Shown in pieces: positions 34,447-43,275 of a stretch of DNA of 64,000 nucleotides. The notes under the pieces were generated by a model. That model saw only the letters and a list, made by a program, of their open reading frames with translations, was not told the origin of the DNA and did not search any database. Every line of letters starts with the position of its first letter. Position 1 is the first letter of the stretch. The DNA lies in assembly GCF_026247885.1 (NCBI RefSeq), contig NZ_CP110921.1, positions 2,599,001-2,663,000 of the forward strand. Reading direction: 5' to 3'. This stretch comes from Methylococcus mesophilus. GTDB taxonomy: Bacteria; Pseudomonadota; Gammaproteobacteria; Methylococcales; Methylococcaceae. Position numbers and translations under genes: made by a program.

Positions 34447-35815
34447 GGCCGCCTCCCATGCTGTCAGCCCCTTCCTGGATCTTCGCCCCTTCCGGGATCG
34501 GCTGCGGGTCGAGATGGGCGATGGTGAGCCCGTCTTCGATCAGGTATTTCCGGGCCACTTCACGTACCTGCTCGGCCGTCACGGCATTGATCTTGTCCAC
34601 GTATTCCTCCACTTTGCGCCAGCCCAAGCCCACCGTCTCGGCCATGCCGAGCTGCATCGCCTGATAGAACACCGAATCCCTCTGATACACGTTGCTCGCC
34701 AGCACCTGGGCCTTGACCCGGGCCAGCTCATCCTGGGCGACCGGCTCCTCGCGCAGCCGCCGGACCTCGTCCAACAGCGCCGCTTCCAGCTCCGGCATGG
34801 TCTTGCCCTGTGCCGGCGTGCCTTCCAGGGTGAACAGCGACGACAGCCGCGCATAAAGGTCGTAGCCGGCGCCCGCGCCCGCGGCGACTTGCTGGCCCCG
34901 GACCAGGCGGCTGGAGAAACGCGCGCTGTTGCCGCCATCGAGGATGCCGGCCGCGACTTCCAGGGCGTAGGCCTCCCATTCCGCGCCAGCGGTCTTGAGC
35001 GAGGGCACCTTGTAGCCCATCTCCAGATGCGGCAGCTTCGCCGGCACCTTGACCACCATCCGCCGCAAGCCGAGCTGCTGCACCTCGCCCTGCGGCTTCA
35101 GCACAGGCAGCTTGCTCGGCTTGAGCGGACCGAAGTGCTTCTTCGCCTGCTCGAACACGGCCTTGGGATCGACGTCGCCGACCACCACCAGCGTGGCGTT
35201 GTTGGGCGCGTACCAGCGCTGGTACCAGGTGCTCAGATCGTCCAGGCTCAGGCCGGCCACGTCCTCGGGCCAGCCGATCACGGGATTGCGGTAGGGGCTG
35301 TCGGTGAAAGCGACCGCCTGGAAATGCTCGTCCATGCGCGCATGGGGCTGGTCCTCGGTGCGCAGGCGCCGTTCCTCGATCACCACCTGCTGCTCCTTGA
35401 CGAATTCGTCCTGCAGCAGCCGCAGATTGCGCATCCGGTCCGCCTCCAGCTCCAGGCTAACCGGCAAGCGGCTCTGCTCCAGGGTCTGGAAATAGGCGGT
35501 ATAGTCCTGGCCGGTGAAGGCGTTTTCACTCCCTCCGTTTGCTGAGATAATGCGGGAAAACTCGCCCGGCGGATGCTTTTTCGTGCCCTTGAACATCATG
35601 TGTTCGAGCATGTGCGACACGCCGGTGATGCCGCCGTATTCGTAGCTCGAACCGACCTTGTACCAGACCTGCGACACGGCGACCGGCGCACGGTGGTCCT
35701 CCTGAACCAGTACCCTGAGGCCATTGGCCAAGGTAAATTCGTGCACCTTGGGCGGTGCCGCCGACGCAGCCAGAGGCAGCGCCATGAGCAATAATCCGAA
35801 TCTCGGCATCGACAT
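34436..35815 (-). CDS. M16 family zinc metallopeptidase, catalytic subunit
   Basis: 459 residues from the ATG of MSMPRFG, giving a signal peptide ending AASA. The inverted zinc motif HMLEH is at residues 68-72, within GVSHMLEHMMFKGT, and the third ligand Glu is in ELEADRM. Two M16 domains follow in the usual order. These pitrilysin-type enzymes degrade peptides inside a closed chamber. The protein ends GGGHVH. It is the first gene of a run with the inactive partner, rsmD and coaD, and diverges from cyoE across 79 bases. Confidence 0.92.
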   Translation of the reverse strand: MSMPRFGLLLMALPLAASAAPPKVHEFTLANGLRVLVQEDHRAPVAVSQVWYKVGSSYEYGGITGVSHMLEHMMFKGTKKHPPGEFSRIISANGGSENAFTGQDYTAYFQTLEQSRLPVSLELEADRMRNLRLLQDEFVKEQQVVIEERRLRTEDQPHARMDEHFQAVAFTDSPYRNPVIGWPEDVAGLSLDDLSTWYQRWYAPNNATLVVVGDVDPKAVFEQAKKHFGPLKPSKLPVLKPQGEVQQLGLRRMVVKVPAKLPHLEMGYKVPSLKTAGAEWEAYALEVAAGILDGGNSARFSSRLVRGQQVAAGAGAGYDLYARLSSLFTLEGTPAQGKTMPELEAALLDEVRRLREEPVAQDELARVKAQVLASNVYQRDSVFYQAMQLGMAETVGLGWRKVEEYVDKINAVTAEQVREVARKYLIEDGLTIAHLDPQPIPEGAKIQEGADSMGGGHVH

Positions 35816-35894
35816 TGAATTGAACTCCGTTGATAAAGCGGCCGGCTTGGCCGTCGTGAAGCCGGGGCATTTTAACCCAACAGATTCTTGAGCG

Positions 35895-36791
35895 ATGACG
35901 ACGAATTCCAGCGTCAAGCCGGCTGGCGGCATCTCCTGGCGCACCTATCTGGCCCTGTGCAAGCTGAAAGTGGTGGGCCACATCGTGTTCACCGCCATCA
36001 TCGGCATGTTCCTCGCCGTGCCGGGCGTGCCGCCGCTGGATACCGCCTTCTGGGCCTCGCTCGGCATCGGCTTCGCCGCGGCCTCGGCGGCGGCGCTCAA
36101 CCATTTCCTCGACCGCCACGCCGACGCCGAGATGGCCCGGACCCAGAATCGTCCGCTGCCCTCCGGCGACATCCGGCCCGCCCAGGTCGTCGGCTTCGCG
36201 CTGTTGCTGGGCATCCTCGCCATGGCGATCCTGATCGCCTTCGTGAACCTACTGACCGCCTTCCTGACCTTCCTGTCCCTGATCGGCTATGCGGTCATCT
36301 ACACCGTCTATTTGAAACGGGCGACTCCGCAGAACATCGTGATCGGCGGCGCCGCCGGGGCCGCGCCGCCGGTGCTCGGCTGGTGCGCCATCACCGGAAC
36401 GGTGCACCCCTATGCGCTGCTGCTGTTCCTGCTGATCTTCGTCTGGACCCCGCCGCATTTCTGGGCCTACGCCATCGCCAAGCGCGACGACTACGCCAAG
36501 GTCGATATCCCGATGCTGCCGGTCACCCACGGCATCGCCTTCACCCAGCTCCATATCCTGCTGTACACCATCCTGCTGTTCCTGGCCGGCCTCATGCCCT
36601 ATGTCACCGGCATGAGCGGGGAAATCTACCTGGCCGCCGCGGTGGTCTTCGGCGGCATCTTCGTCTACTACGCCATCCGCCTGAAGCGCAAGGCCGATCC
36701 CCGCCTCGCCATGCAGACCTTCGCTTACTCGCTGGTCTATCTCGTCGGGATATTCACGGCGCTGCTGGTGGATCACTACGTGGTGCTGTGA
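35895..36791 (+). CDS. cyoE: Heme o synthase (protoheme IX farnesyltransferase)
   Basis: 298 residues with about eight or nine transmembrane helices of the UbiA prenyltransferase superfamily. The first Asp-rich motif is NHFLDRHADAEMARTQNRPLP (in parts NHFLDRHAD and ARTQNRPLP); the second is AKRDDYAKVDIPMLPVTHG. It attaches a farnesyl group to heme b to form heme o, needed by heme-copper oxidases. No oxidase subunit or heme a synthase gene is adjacent, so it appears uncoupled from its usual operon. The alternative name is ctaB. The ribosome site is weak. Confidence 0.93.
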   Translation: MTTNSSVKPAGGISWRTYLALCKLKVVGHIVFTAIIGMFLAVPGVPPLDTAFWASLGIGFAAASAAALNHFLDRHADAEMARTQNRPLPSGDIRPAQVVGFALLLGILAMAILIAFVNLLTAFLTFLSLIGYAVIYTVYLKRATPQNIVIGGAAGAAPPVLGWCAITGTVHPYALLLFLLIFVWTPPHFWAYAIAKRDDYAKVDIPMLPVTHGIAFTQLHILLYTILLFLAGLMPYVTGMSGEIYLAAAVVFGGIFVYYAIRLKRKADPRLAMQTFAYSLVYLVGIFTALLVDHYVVL

Positions 36792-36974
36792 ACGGTTGAC
36801 CTGCATCCGTCCGCTCGAACCTAAGGACGCTTCGCTTCTGCTGGCAGGCGTCAGTGGTTCCCTGCGCATTCGCGGCAACTTGCCCCGGTCGTGCATTTTT
36901 CGCGTTCCTGCGATTGTTGCCCATGTTCCGTTGATTCGGATTACCATTGCCGAATTCTCCCCGGTCGAGAAACG

Positions 36975-38609
36975 ATGTACACCCAATTCTTCCGGCTCAA
37001 TGACGCGCCCTTTTCGATCGCGCCGAACCCCCGGTTCCTTTACCCCAGCGCCAAACACCGCGAGGCCCTGGCACACCTGCTTTACGGCATCAAGGAAGAG
37101 GGCGGGGGGTTCGTCGCGCTCACCGGCGAAGTCGGCACCGGCAAGACCACGCTGTGCCGCTGCCTGATCGAGCAGTTACCGGAAAACGTCGACGTCGCCC
37201 TGATCCTGAATCCGCGGCTGGATGCGCTGGAGCTGCTGGCCGCCGCCTGCGACGAACTGCGCATCACTTACCCGCGGGCAGGCGCCAGCCTGAAAATTCT
37301 GGTCGATGCCCTGAACGAGCACCTGCTCGCCGCCCATGCCAAGGGACGGCGGACGGTGCTGGTGATCGACGAGGCGCAGAATCTCAGCTTCGACGTGCTG
37401 GAGCAGGTTCGCCTCCTGACCAATCTCGAAACCAGCGAGCACAAGCTGCTCCAGATCATCCTGATCGGCCAGCCGGAACTGATCCGGCTGCTGGAACAGA
37501 AGCGGCTGCGGCAGCTCGCCCAGCGCATCACCGCGCGCTACCATCTGGCGCCTCTCACCCGCGCCGAAACCGTCGACTACATCAAGCATCGGCTCACGGT
37601 CAGCGGCTGCCCCGCCCCGCTGTTCACTCCAGGGGCGCTGGCGGCGGTTCACCGGCTGTCCGGGGGCATTCCGCGTCTGATCAACATCATCTGCGACCGG
37701 GCATTGCTGGGCGCCTATGCCCAGGGCAAGTTCCAGGCGGACCGTGCCACGGTGCGGCGGGCGGCCCGCGAAGTGCTGCCCTCGGACCTGCTTCCCCGCT
37801 ACTGGCGGCCGCTGGCCCTGGGGGCAGCCGTCGCGATCCTGATCGGCGCCGCGGCCCTGATCAGCGACCGCTCCCCGGACGGCAATGCGGCGTCATCCGC
37901 TCAGGAAGCACCATCGCCCACACCGGCAAATGTGCCCGCCGCCTCACCGCAAGCCGCTCCGGAACAACCCAGCGACGCCGCTCAGGAAACGCCCCTCCCG
38001 ACCACGCCAACCGGCCGCGCCCGCTTCGAAGATATGCTCAAGTCGAAGGGAACCGGCGAAGCCGCAGCCTTTGGCCGGCTGTTCGCGCTCTGGAGAGTCG
38101 AAGGAGACGCCGGCAAGCCGTGCGAAACCGCCGAACGCCAAGGCTTGCGCTGCCTCAGCGAGAGCGCCACCTGGCCGGCTTTGCGCCTGCTGAACCACCC
38201 GGCGGTCCTTGAATTCGCTCTTCCCGGCGGCGAAAAGCGCTTCGGCACCCTGACCGGCATTGCCGGCGGTCTGGCGACGGTGGAAATTGGCGGCGAGCCG
38301 GCGGCCCTACCGCTGGCGGAAAGCCCGCCGTTCTGGGAAGGCAGGTTCACGCTGCTGTGGCGCCCACCGGTGACGGACGTCGCGGTGCTGAAACCGGGCC
38401 AGTCGTCGCCGGCGGTGAAATGGCTGCGCCAGCGCTTCCCTGCGAAGAAGAAACCCGCCGATCCGCAACGCTTCGACGAAGCCTTGAAAGCCCAGATCGC
38501 GGCCTTCCAGAAACAGCACGGCCTGATTGTCGATGGCGCCGTCGGACCGCATACTTTCATCGTCCTGACCAATGAAATGAAGCGTCCCGATATTCCCCGC
38601 CTGGATTGA
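36975..38609 (+). CDS. gspA: ExeA/GspA-type ATPase with peptidoglycan-binding domain
   Basis: 544 residues. The N-terminal AAA+ ATPase has MYTQFFRLNDAPFSIAPNPRF, the ExeA hallmark, with Walker A GEVGTGKTT (51-59) and Walker B VLVIDEAQ. One membrane helix (LALGAAVAILIGAAALI, about residue 285) is followed by a Pro/Ala-rich periplasmic linker, a Peptidase_C39-like region, and a C-terminal PG_binding_1 domain (SSPAVKWLRQRF, FQKQHGLIVDGAVGP). ExeA with ExeB/GspB remodels peptidoglycan to insert the type II secretin. gspB follows 21 bases downstream; no gspC-M genes are in the window. I start at the ATG of MYTQFF. Confidence 0.92.
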   Translation: MYTQFFRLNDAPFSIAPNPRFLYPSAKHREALAHLLYGIKEEGGGFVALTGEVGTGKTTLCRCLIEQLPENVDVALILNPRLDALELLAAACDELRITYPRAGASLKILVDALNEHLLAAHAKGRRTVLVIDEAQNLSFDVLEQVRLLTNLETSEHKLLQIILIGQPELIRLLEQKRLRQLAQRITARYHLAPLTRAETVDYIKHRLTVSGCPAPLFTPGALAAVHRLSGGIPRLINIICDRALLGAYAQGKFQADRATVRRAAREVLPSDLLPRYWRPLALGAAVAILIGAAALISDRSPDGNAASSAQEAPSPTPANVPAASPQAAPEQPSDAAQETPLPTTPTGRARFEDMLKSKGTGEAAAFGRLFALWRVEGDAGKPCETAERQGLRCLSESATWPALRLLNHPAVLEFALPGGEKRFGTLTGIAGGLATVEIGGEPAALPLAESPPFWEGRFTLLWRPPVTDVAVLKPGQSSPAVKWLRQRFPAKKKPADPQRFDEALKAQIAAFQKQHGLIVDGAVGPHTFIVLTNEMKRPDIPRLD

Positions 38610-38630
38610 CCCCTTCGCCCAAGTAGATCG

Positions 38631-39428
38631 ATGTCCTATATTCTCGATGCGCTCCGCAAGTCGGAGCGGGAACGAAAACTCAGCCAACCCGCTTCGCTGG
38701 ACAGCATGATCTTCTCGCCGGAACCGGCGCGGAGGCGCCCCTGGCTGCCGTGGGCTCTGGGCGCGGTGGCCGTGGCCAACGTGGCTGCCCTGGGCTATTT
38801 TCTCGGGCTGACCTCCGGCACCCCGACGGAGCCCCAAGCGACGGCAAGCCAGTCGCCGCCGACTTTGGCCCGGGAAAACCCGCCGCAACCGACTCCCGCT
38901 ACGACGGTTCCGCCCTTCGCACGACGGTTCGGCGGCGCCGACGCGCCCCCCGGAGGGCCCCATCAGCGCTTGGCCGCGCCGCCTGCAGCCAAGCCGGCAG
39001 TTCCGCCGCCGGCGGCAGTCCAGCCCGCCGGACGCAAGGGACCGGAAACCGAGGCCGAAGACACGGCGGGAGAGAATGCCGAGGAAGAATCGATGGCAGG
39101 GGAAACCGACGATACGGCCGATGCGGAGGACGGGCCGGAAACCGGCGAGCCGGCGCGGAAGACGCCGCCGGCCGCTACCCCTGCACCGCGGCGAAATGCG
39201 GTTCCGTTGCTCAGCGAAATGCCGCCCTCATTCCAGAGCCGGGTCCCCCAGCTCAAGATCAACCTGTTCGCGTACGGTTCGCACCCTGACGAGCGCTTCG
39301 TCGTCATCAACATGAACCGGCATTCGGCGGGCGACACCGTCGCCGAAGGGGTAAGCCTGGAAAGCATGGACGAGGACAGCGTGACCCTGGTGTTCGAGGG
39401 CCAGCGCTTCCGCCTCGAGCGCCCCTGA
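38631..39428 (+). CDS. gspB: General secretion pathway protein B-like (ExeB/GspB)
   Basis: 265 residues opening MSYILDALRKSERERKL, the signature of GspB/ExeB. One transmembrane helix (WLPWALGAVAVANVAALGYFL) is followed by about 120 residues of Pro/Ala/Glu-rich linker. The C-terminal domain of about 65 residues (LKINLFAYGSHPDERFVVINM, then EGVSLESMDEDSVTLVFEGQRFRL) is the conserved T2SSB domain. It partners ExeA/GspA at the inner membrane for secretin assembly. The pairing with the upstream gene supports both calls. Confidence 0.9.
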   Translation: MSYILDALRKSERERKLSQPASLDSMIFSPEPARRRPWLPWALGAVAVANVAALGYFLGLTSGTPTEPQATASQSPPTLARENPPQPTPATTVPPFARRFGGADAPPGGPHQRLAAPPAAKPAVPPPAAVQPAGRKGPETEAEDTAGENAEEESMAGETDDTADAEDGPETGEPARKTPPAATPAPRRNAVPLLSEMPPSFQSRVPQLKINLFAYGSHPDERFVVINMNRHSAGDTVAEGVSLESMDEDSVTLVFEGQRFRLERP

Positions 39429-39432
39429 AGCC

Positions 39433-39461
39433 GCCGCGGCGCGTCTTGAACGCGCCGCGGC
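39433..39461. terminator. Very strong GC hairpin after gspB
   Basis: A perfect 12-pair stem (GCCGCGGCGCGT with its complement) around a CTTGA loop, four bases past the gspB stop. It lacks a T-run on the plus strand; a hairpin of this strength could still stop transcription or protect the 3' end. It is also downstream of the small minus-strand gene. Confidence 0.55.
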
Positions 39462-39470
39462 CGGAAAAAC

Positions 39471-39581
39471 TCAGGCGACGAACGCAGCCACCAGCATCAT
39501 GGCCGCCAGCCAACCCAGCGCCAGGCTGAAACCGGCGATCAGCCCTTCGAATACCGTGGAAAAAAGACGTGTGCCAAACAT
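39471..39581 (-). CDS. Small single-helix membrane protein (36 residues)
   Basis: An ATG with GGAGG eight bases upstream opens a 36-codon frame (MFGTRLFSTVFEGLIAG...), almost wholly one hydrophobic helix from residue 8 to the end. The frame can be extended upstream to a TTG at 39716 (81 residues), which would add a Trp/Pro-rich soluble part, but the good ribosome site favours the short form. It has no recognised family. The surrounding gap (39582-39800) contains nothing else I can support. Confidence 0.5.
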   Translation of the reverse strand: MFGTRLFSTVFEGLIAGFSLALGWLAAMMLVAAFVA

Positions 39582-39800
39582 GAGAGGACCCTCCGAATCG
39601 GTCAGTGGTTTGCGGGGCTTCCAGAACCAGTCCCCGACCGGATGGTAGAAGAGGTTCTTCAGGCCTGTCCAGATGACGCCAGGGCGGCCTGACCGAAAGC
39701 TTGGGCTTTCATCCAAACGTCACCGAGTCTTAGCAAATCTGTCAATTCCGCTCCGTATCTTCTGCCGAACGTCCTTACCAAGTTCGCTGGGAGATATACG

Positions 39801-40577
39801 TTGGGAGCACCGGAATCACGCACAAGCCGGCCGGGCCGGCTACAGGCATTCGTCGCGAGAGACGAAGCAACGATCGTCGCCGCGCAGAAACTGCGCTACC
39901 GCGTCTTCGCCGAGGAAATGGGCGCGCGCCTTCACACCCCCGTCGACGGTCTCGACATCGACGAATTCGACGCCTACTGTGACCACCTGGTGGTCGTGGA
40001 CAACCGCGAGAAACGCGTCATCGGCAGCACCCGCCTGCTGAGCGACAGCCAGGCCAAACGGCTGGGCCGCTTTTATTCGGAGGGCGAATTCAGCCTGTCT
40101 GGCATTCTCGCCCTGGAGGGCCGATTCCTCGAGATCGGCCGCACCTGCGTGGACCCGAACTACCGCGGCGGCGCCGTCATCGCCTGCCTGTGGGGAGCAT
40201 TGTCGGAATACGTCACGCAAGGCGGCTTCGACCACCTGATGGGTTGCGCCAGCATCCCGCCGGGCCCCAGCGGTTTCGCGGTGGACGCGGTCTACCGCAA
40301 CATCGGGGAAGAGCGGCTGGGTCCGACGGAACTGGGCGTCAAACCCCGCCAGCCGGTCCCCGCATGGAAACGCTGCCAGCGCGACGAGAGCGGGGTCCCG
40401 CCTTTGCTGCAGGCTTATCTGCGGCTGGGCGCCTGGGTCTTCGGCGAACCTTGCTGGGATGAGGACTTCGACGTCATGGACGTCTTCGTCCTGCTGAAAA
40501 TGGAACGTCTGCAAGGACGCTATGAACGCCACTTCGTCGGAGGCGACCGGAATGCCACGCTTCAGACAGGCCTATAG
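39801..40577 (+). CDS. olsB: L-ornithine N(alpha)-acyltransferase-like GNAT (OlsB)
   Basis: 258 residues with the OlsB/hemolysin-like acyltransferase pattern: AAQKLRYRVFAEEMGA, then DEFDAYCDHLVVVD, VIGSTRLL, LEIGRTCVDPNYRGGAVI and HLMGCASIPP. OlsB acylates ornithine with a 3-hydroxy fatty acid from ACP, the first step of ornithine-lipid synthesis. The start is TTG with GGGAG seven bases upstream. The next gene, an O-acyltransferase, overlaps its 3' end, as expected for the second step. N-acylamino acid products other than ornithine lipid remain possible. Confidence 0.85.
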   Translation: MGAPESRTSRPGRLQAFVARDEATIVAAQKLRYRVFAEEMGARLHTPVDGLDIDEFDAYCDHLVVVDNREKRVIGSTRLLSDSQAKRLGRFYSEGEFSLSGILALEGRFLEIGRTCVDPNYRGGAVIACLWGALSEYVTQGGFDHLMGCASIPPGPSGFAVDAVYRNIGEERLGPTELGVKPRQPVPAWKRCQRDESGVPPLLQAYLRLGAWVFGEPCWDEDFDVMDVFVLLKMERLQGRYERHFVGGDRNATLQTGL

Positions 40578-41319
40578 AGCCCTCCTGGTCGCGCTGGCCT
40601 GCCTCGGCGGCATAGCGGCGGCAGTACTGTTCTTTCCGCCGCTGCGCATCCTCGGCGAAAACCGCGCGCAGGCGCTGAGGGACAGGGTACAGATGGCCTG
40701 GTTCCGCAGTTTCCTGCTCATCCTCGGCGTGCATGTCGAATGTCGGGGCCAATGGAGCCCGAATGCGCCGCTGTGGGTCGCCAACCACATCTCGTGGCTG
40801 GACATCGTCGTCATCGGCGCCCAGGCCCCGCTGACTTTCATTTCCAAGCAGGACGTCGCCGGCTGGCCGGTCTTCGGCTTCCTGGCCAGCCGCACGGGAA
40901 CCCTGTTCCTGCGGCGCGGCGACCGCGAAGACACTCAGCGGGTAGGCGAGCGGATGACCTGGCTGCTGCGCCAAAAACGCACCCTTCTGCTGTTCCCGGA
41001 AGGCACCAGTTCAAGCGGCGAAAGGGTGCTGCGCTTTCATCCCCGCCTGTTCCAGCCGGCAAAGCGGGCATGCGTCGCGGTTCAGCCAATCGCGCTCGCC
41101 TACCGCGGCAGCGCGGGCGAGATCGTGCCTTTCGTCGGCGAGGCATCGTTTCTTCCACACCTGCTGCAGATGCTCATGGTTCCTCGGACCGTGGTCGAAC
41201 TCAGCTTCGGCCCCGCTATCGACAGCGAGCATCTCAATCGCGACGAGCTGGCCCATGCGGCCCGCCAGACCGTGGTCGACTGCCTGGGTAAAACCGAAGT
41301 GCGGCGTCAGGTCGCCTGA
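40552..41319 (+). CDS. olsA: PlsC-type 1-acyl acyltransferase, probable OlsA
   Basis: About 255 residues; I start at the ATG at 40552 with GGAGG eight bases upstream, although an ATG at 40522 is also in frame. An N-terminal membrane segment (LLVALACLGGIAAAVLFFPPL) precedes the acyltransferase motifs NHISWLD (HX4D, catalytic), GTLFLRRGD and LLFPEGTSSSG. The family transfers an acyl chain to lyso lipids; directly behind olsB it most likely O-acylates lyso-ornithine lipid. General lysophosphatidate acyltransferase activity is the alternative. It overlaps olsB by 26 bases. Confidence 0.85.
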   Translation: MPRFRQAYRALLVALACLGGIAAAVLFFPPLRILGENRAQALRDRVQMAWFRSFLLILGVHVECRGQWSPNAPLWVANHISWLDIVVIGAQAPLTFISKQDVAGWPVFGFLASRTGTLFLRRGDREDTQRVGERMTWLLRQKRTLLLFPEGTSSSGERVLRFHPRLFQPAKRACVAVQPIALAYRGSAGEIVPFVGEASFLPHLLQMLMVPRTVVELSFGPAIDSEHLNRDELAHAARQTVVDCLGKTEVRRQVA

Positions 41320-41482
41320 ATCCGTCGCCTCCACGGCCCCCGGGGCACCGCCATCGTGAAGAGGGCTTGCATCCATTACGTTTTGGCCCGAAAATGCCAG
41401 CCATCTACGCAATCACAGCCCGCTGCAGGCACGCCTTTAGTCCAGGGAGCGGGCCGGTGATCACCTACGAGGAGCCGCCCAA

Positions 41483-41812
41483 GTGAGCAGTGATAAAATC
41501 CTTCACGTTACCGACGCTGAATTCGAAGACAAGGTCCTCCAGGCATCCGGACCGGTGCTGGTGGACTACTGGGCCGAATGGTGTGGCCCCTGCAAGATGA
41601 TCGCACCGATCCTCGACGAAATCGCAGGTGAATATGAAGGCCGCCTCACCGTAGCCAAGCTCAACATCGACGAGAACCCGGCGACACCGCAGCGTTACGG
41701 CGTGCGGGGCATCCCGACCCTGATGGTATTCAAGGGCGGCGAAGTGATCGCCACCAAGGTGGGCGCATTGACCAAATCCCAGCTCGCGGCGTTCCTCGAA
41801 GGCAATCTGTAA
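41483..41812 (+). CDS. trxA: Thioredoxin 1
   Basis: 109 residues with the active site WCGPCK, the cis-Pro loop GIPTLM, and the buried Asp in [10 protein letters not shown]. It reduces protein disulfides using electrons from thioredoxin reductase. The GTG start is preceded by GAGGAG at eight bases. The order trxA then rho is the same as in E. coli and supports vertical inheritance of this stretch. The 163 bases before it carry no gene. Confidence 0.96.
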   Translation: MSSDKILHVTDAEFEDKVLQASGPVLVDYWAEWCGPCKMIAPILDEIAGEYEGRLTVAKLNIDENPATPQRYGVRGIPTLMVFKGGEVIATKVGALTKSQLAAFLEGNL

Positions 41813-41813
41813 G

Positions 41814-41844
41814 CTCCCGGGGCATTCGCCGTCATTCCCCGGAG
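41814..41844 (+). terminator. Possible trxA terminator in the trxA-rho gap
   Basis: Arms CTCCCGGGG and CCCCGGAG pair with a single bulge and a 14-base loop right after the trxA stop; a TTTT lies 10 bases further on. A second small stem CCGGCAG-TTT-CTGCCGG is at about 41896-41912. The gap corresponds to the rho leader, where attenuation is known in E. coli; nothing more specific is visible. Confidence 0.4.
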
Positions 41845-41997
41845 CGAGTGCCCTTTTCGTCCGAAGCATCGAGCACCCCGTTTTTTCCCCTGACCCGGCA
41901 GTTTCTGCCGGATTGACTCTGACCCCAAGTCCAGCGGCCTTCCTGGCCACTTCTCCCGGACTTTTTCCATATCCCGATAATTCCTTAATGGAAACGC

Positions 41998-43248
<1,251 letters not shown>

Positions 43249-43254
<6 letters not shown>

Positions 43255-43275
43255 AGGAAGGCAGCGCCTTCAGCG
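43249..43275. terminator. Hairpin across the converging rho and DedA ends
   Basis: A perfect CGCTGAAGG/CCTTCAGCG stem with a 9-base loop. It covers the rho stop codon and the stop codon of the convergent DedA-LssY gene (43270). It has no T-run, and the position suggests a bidirectional terminator. Confidence 0.45.
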
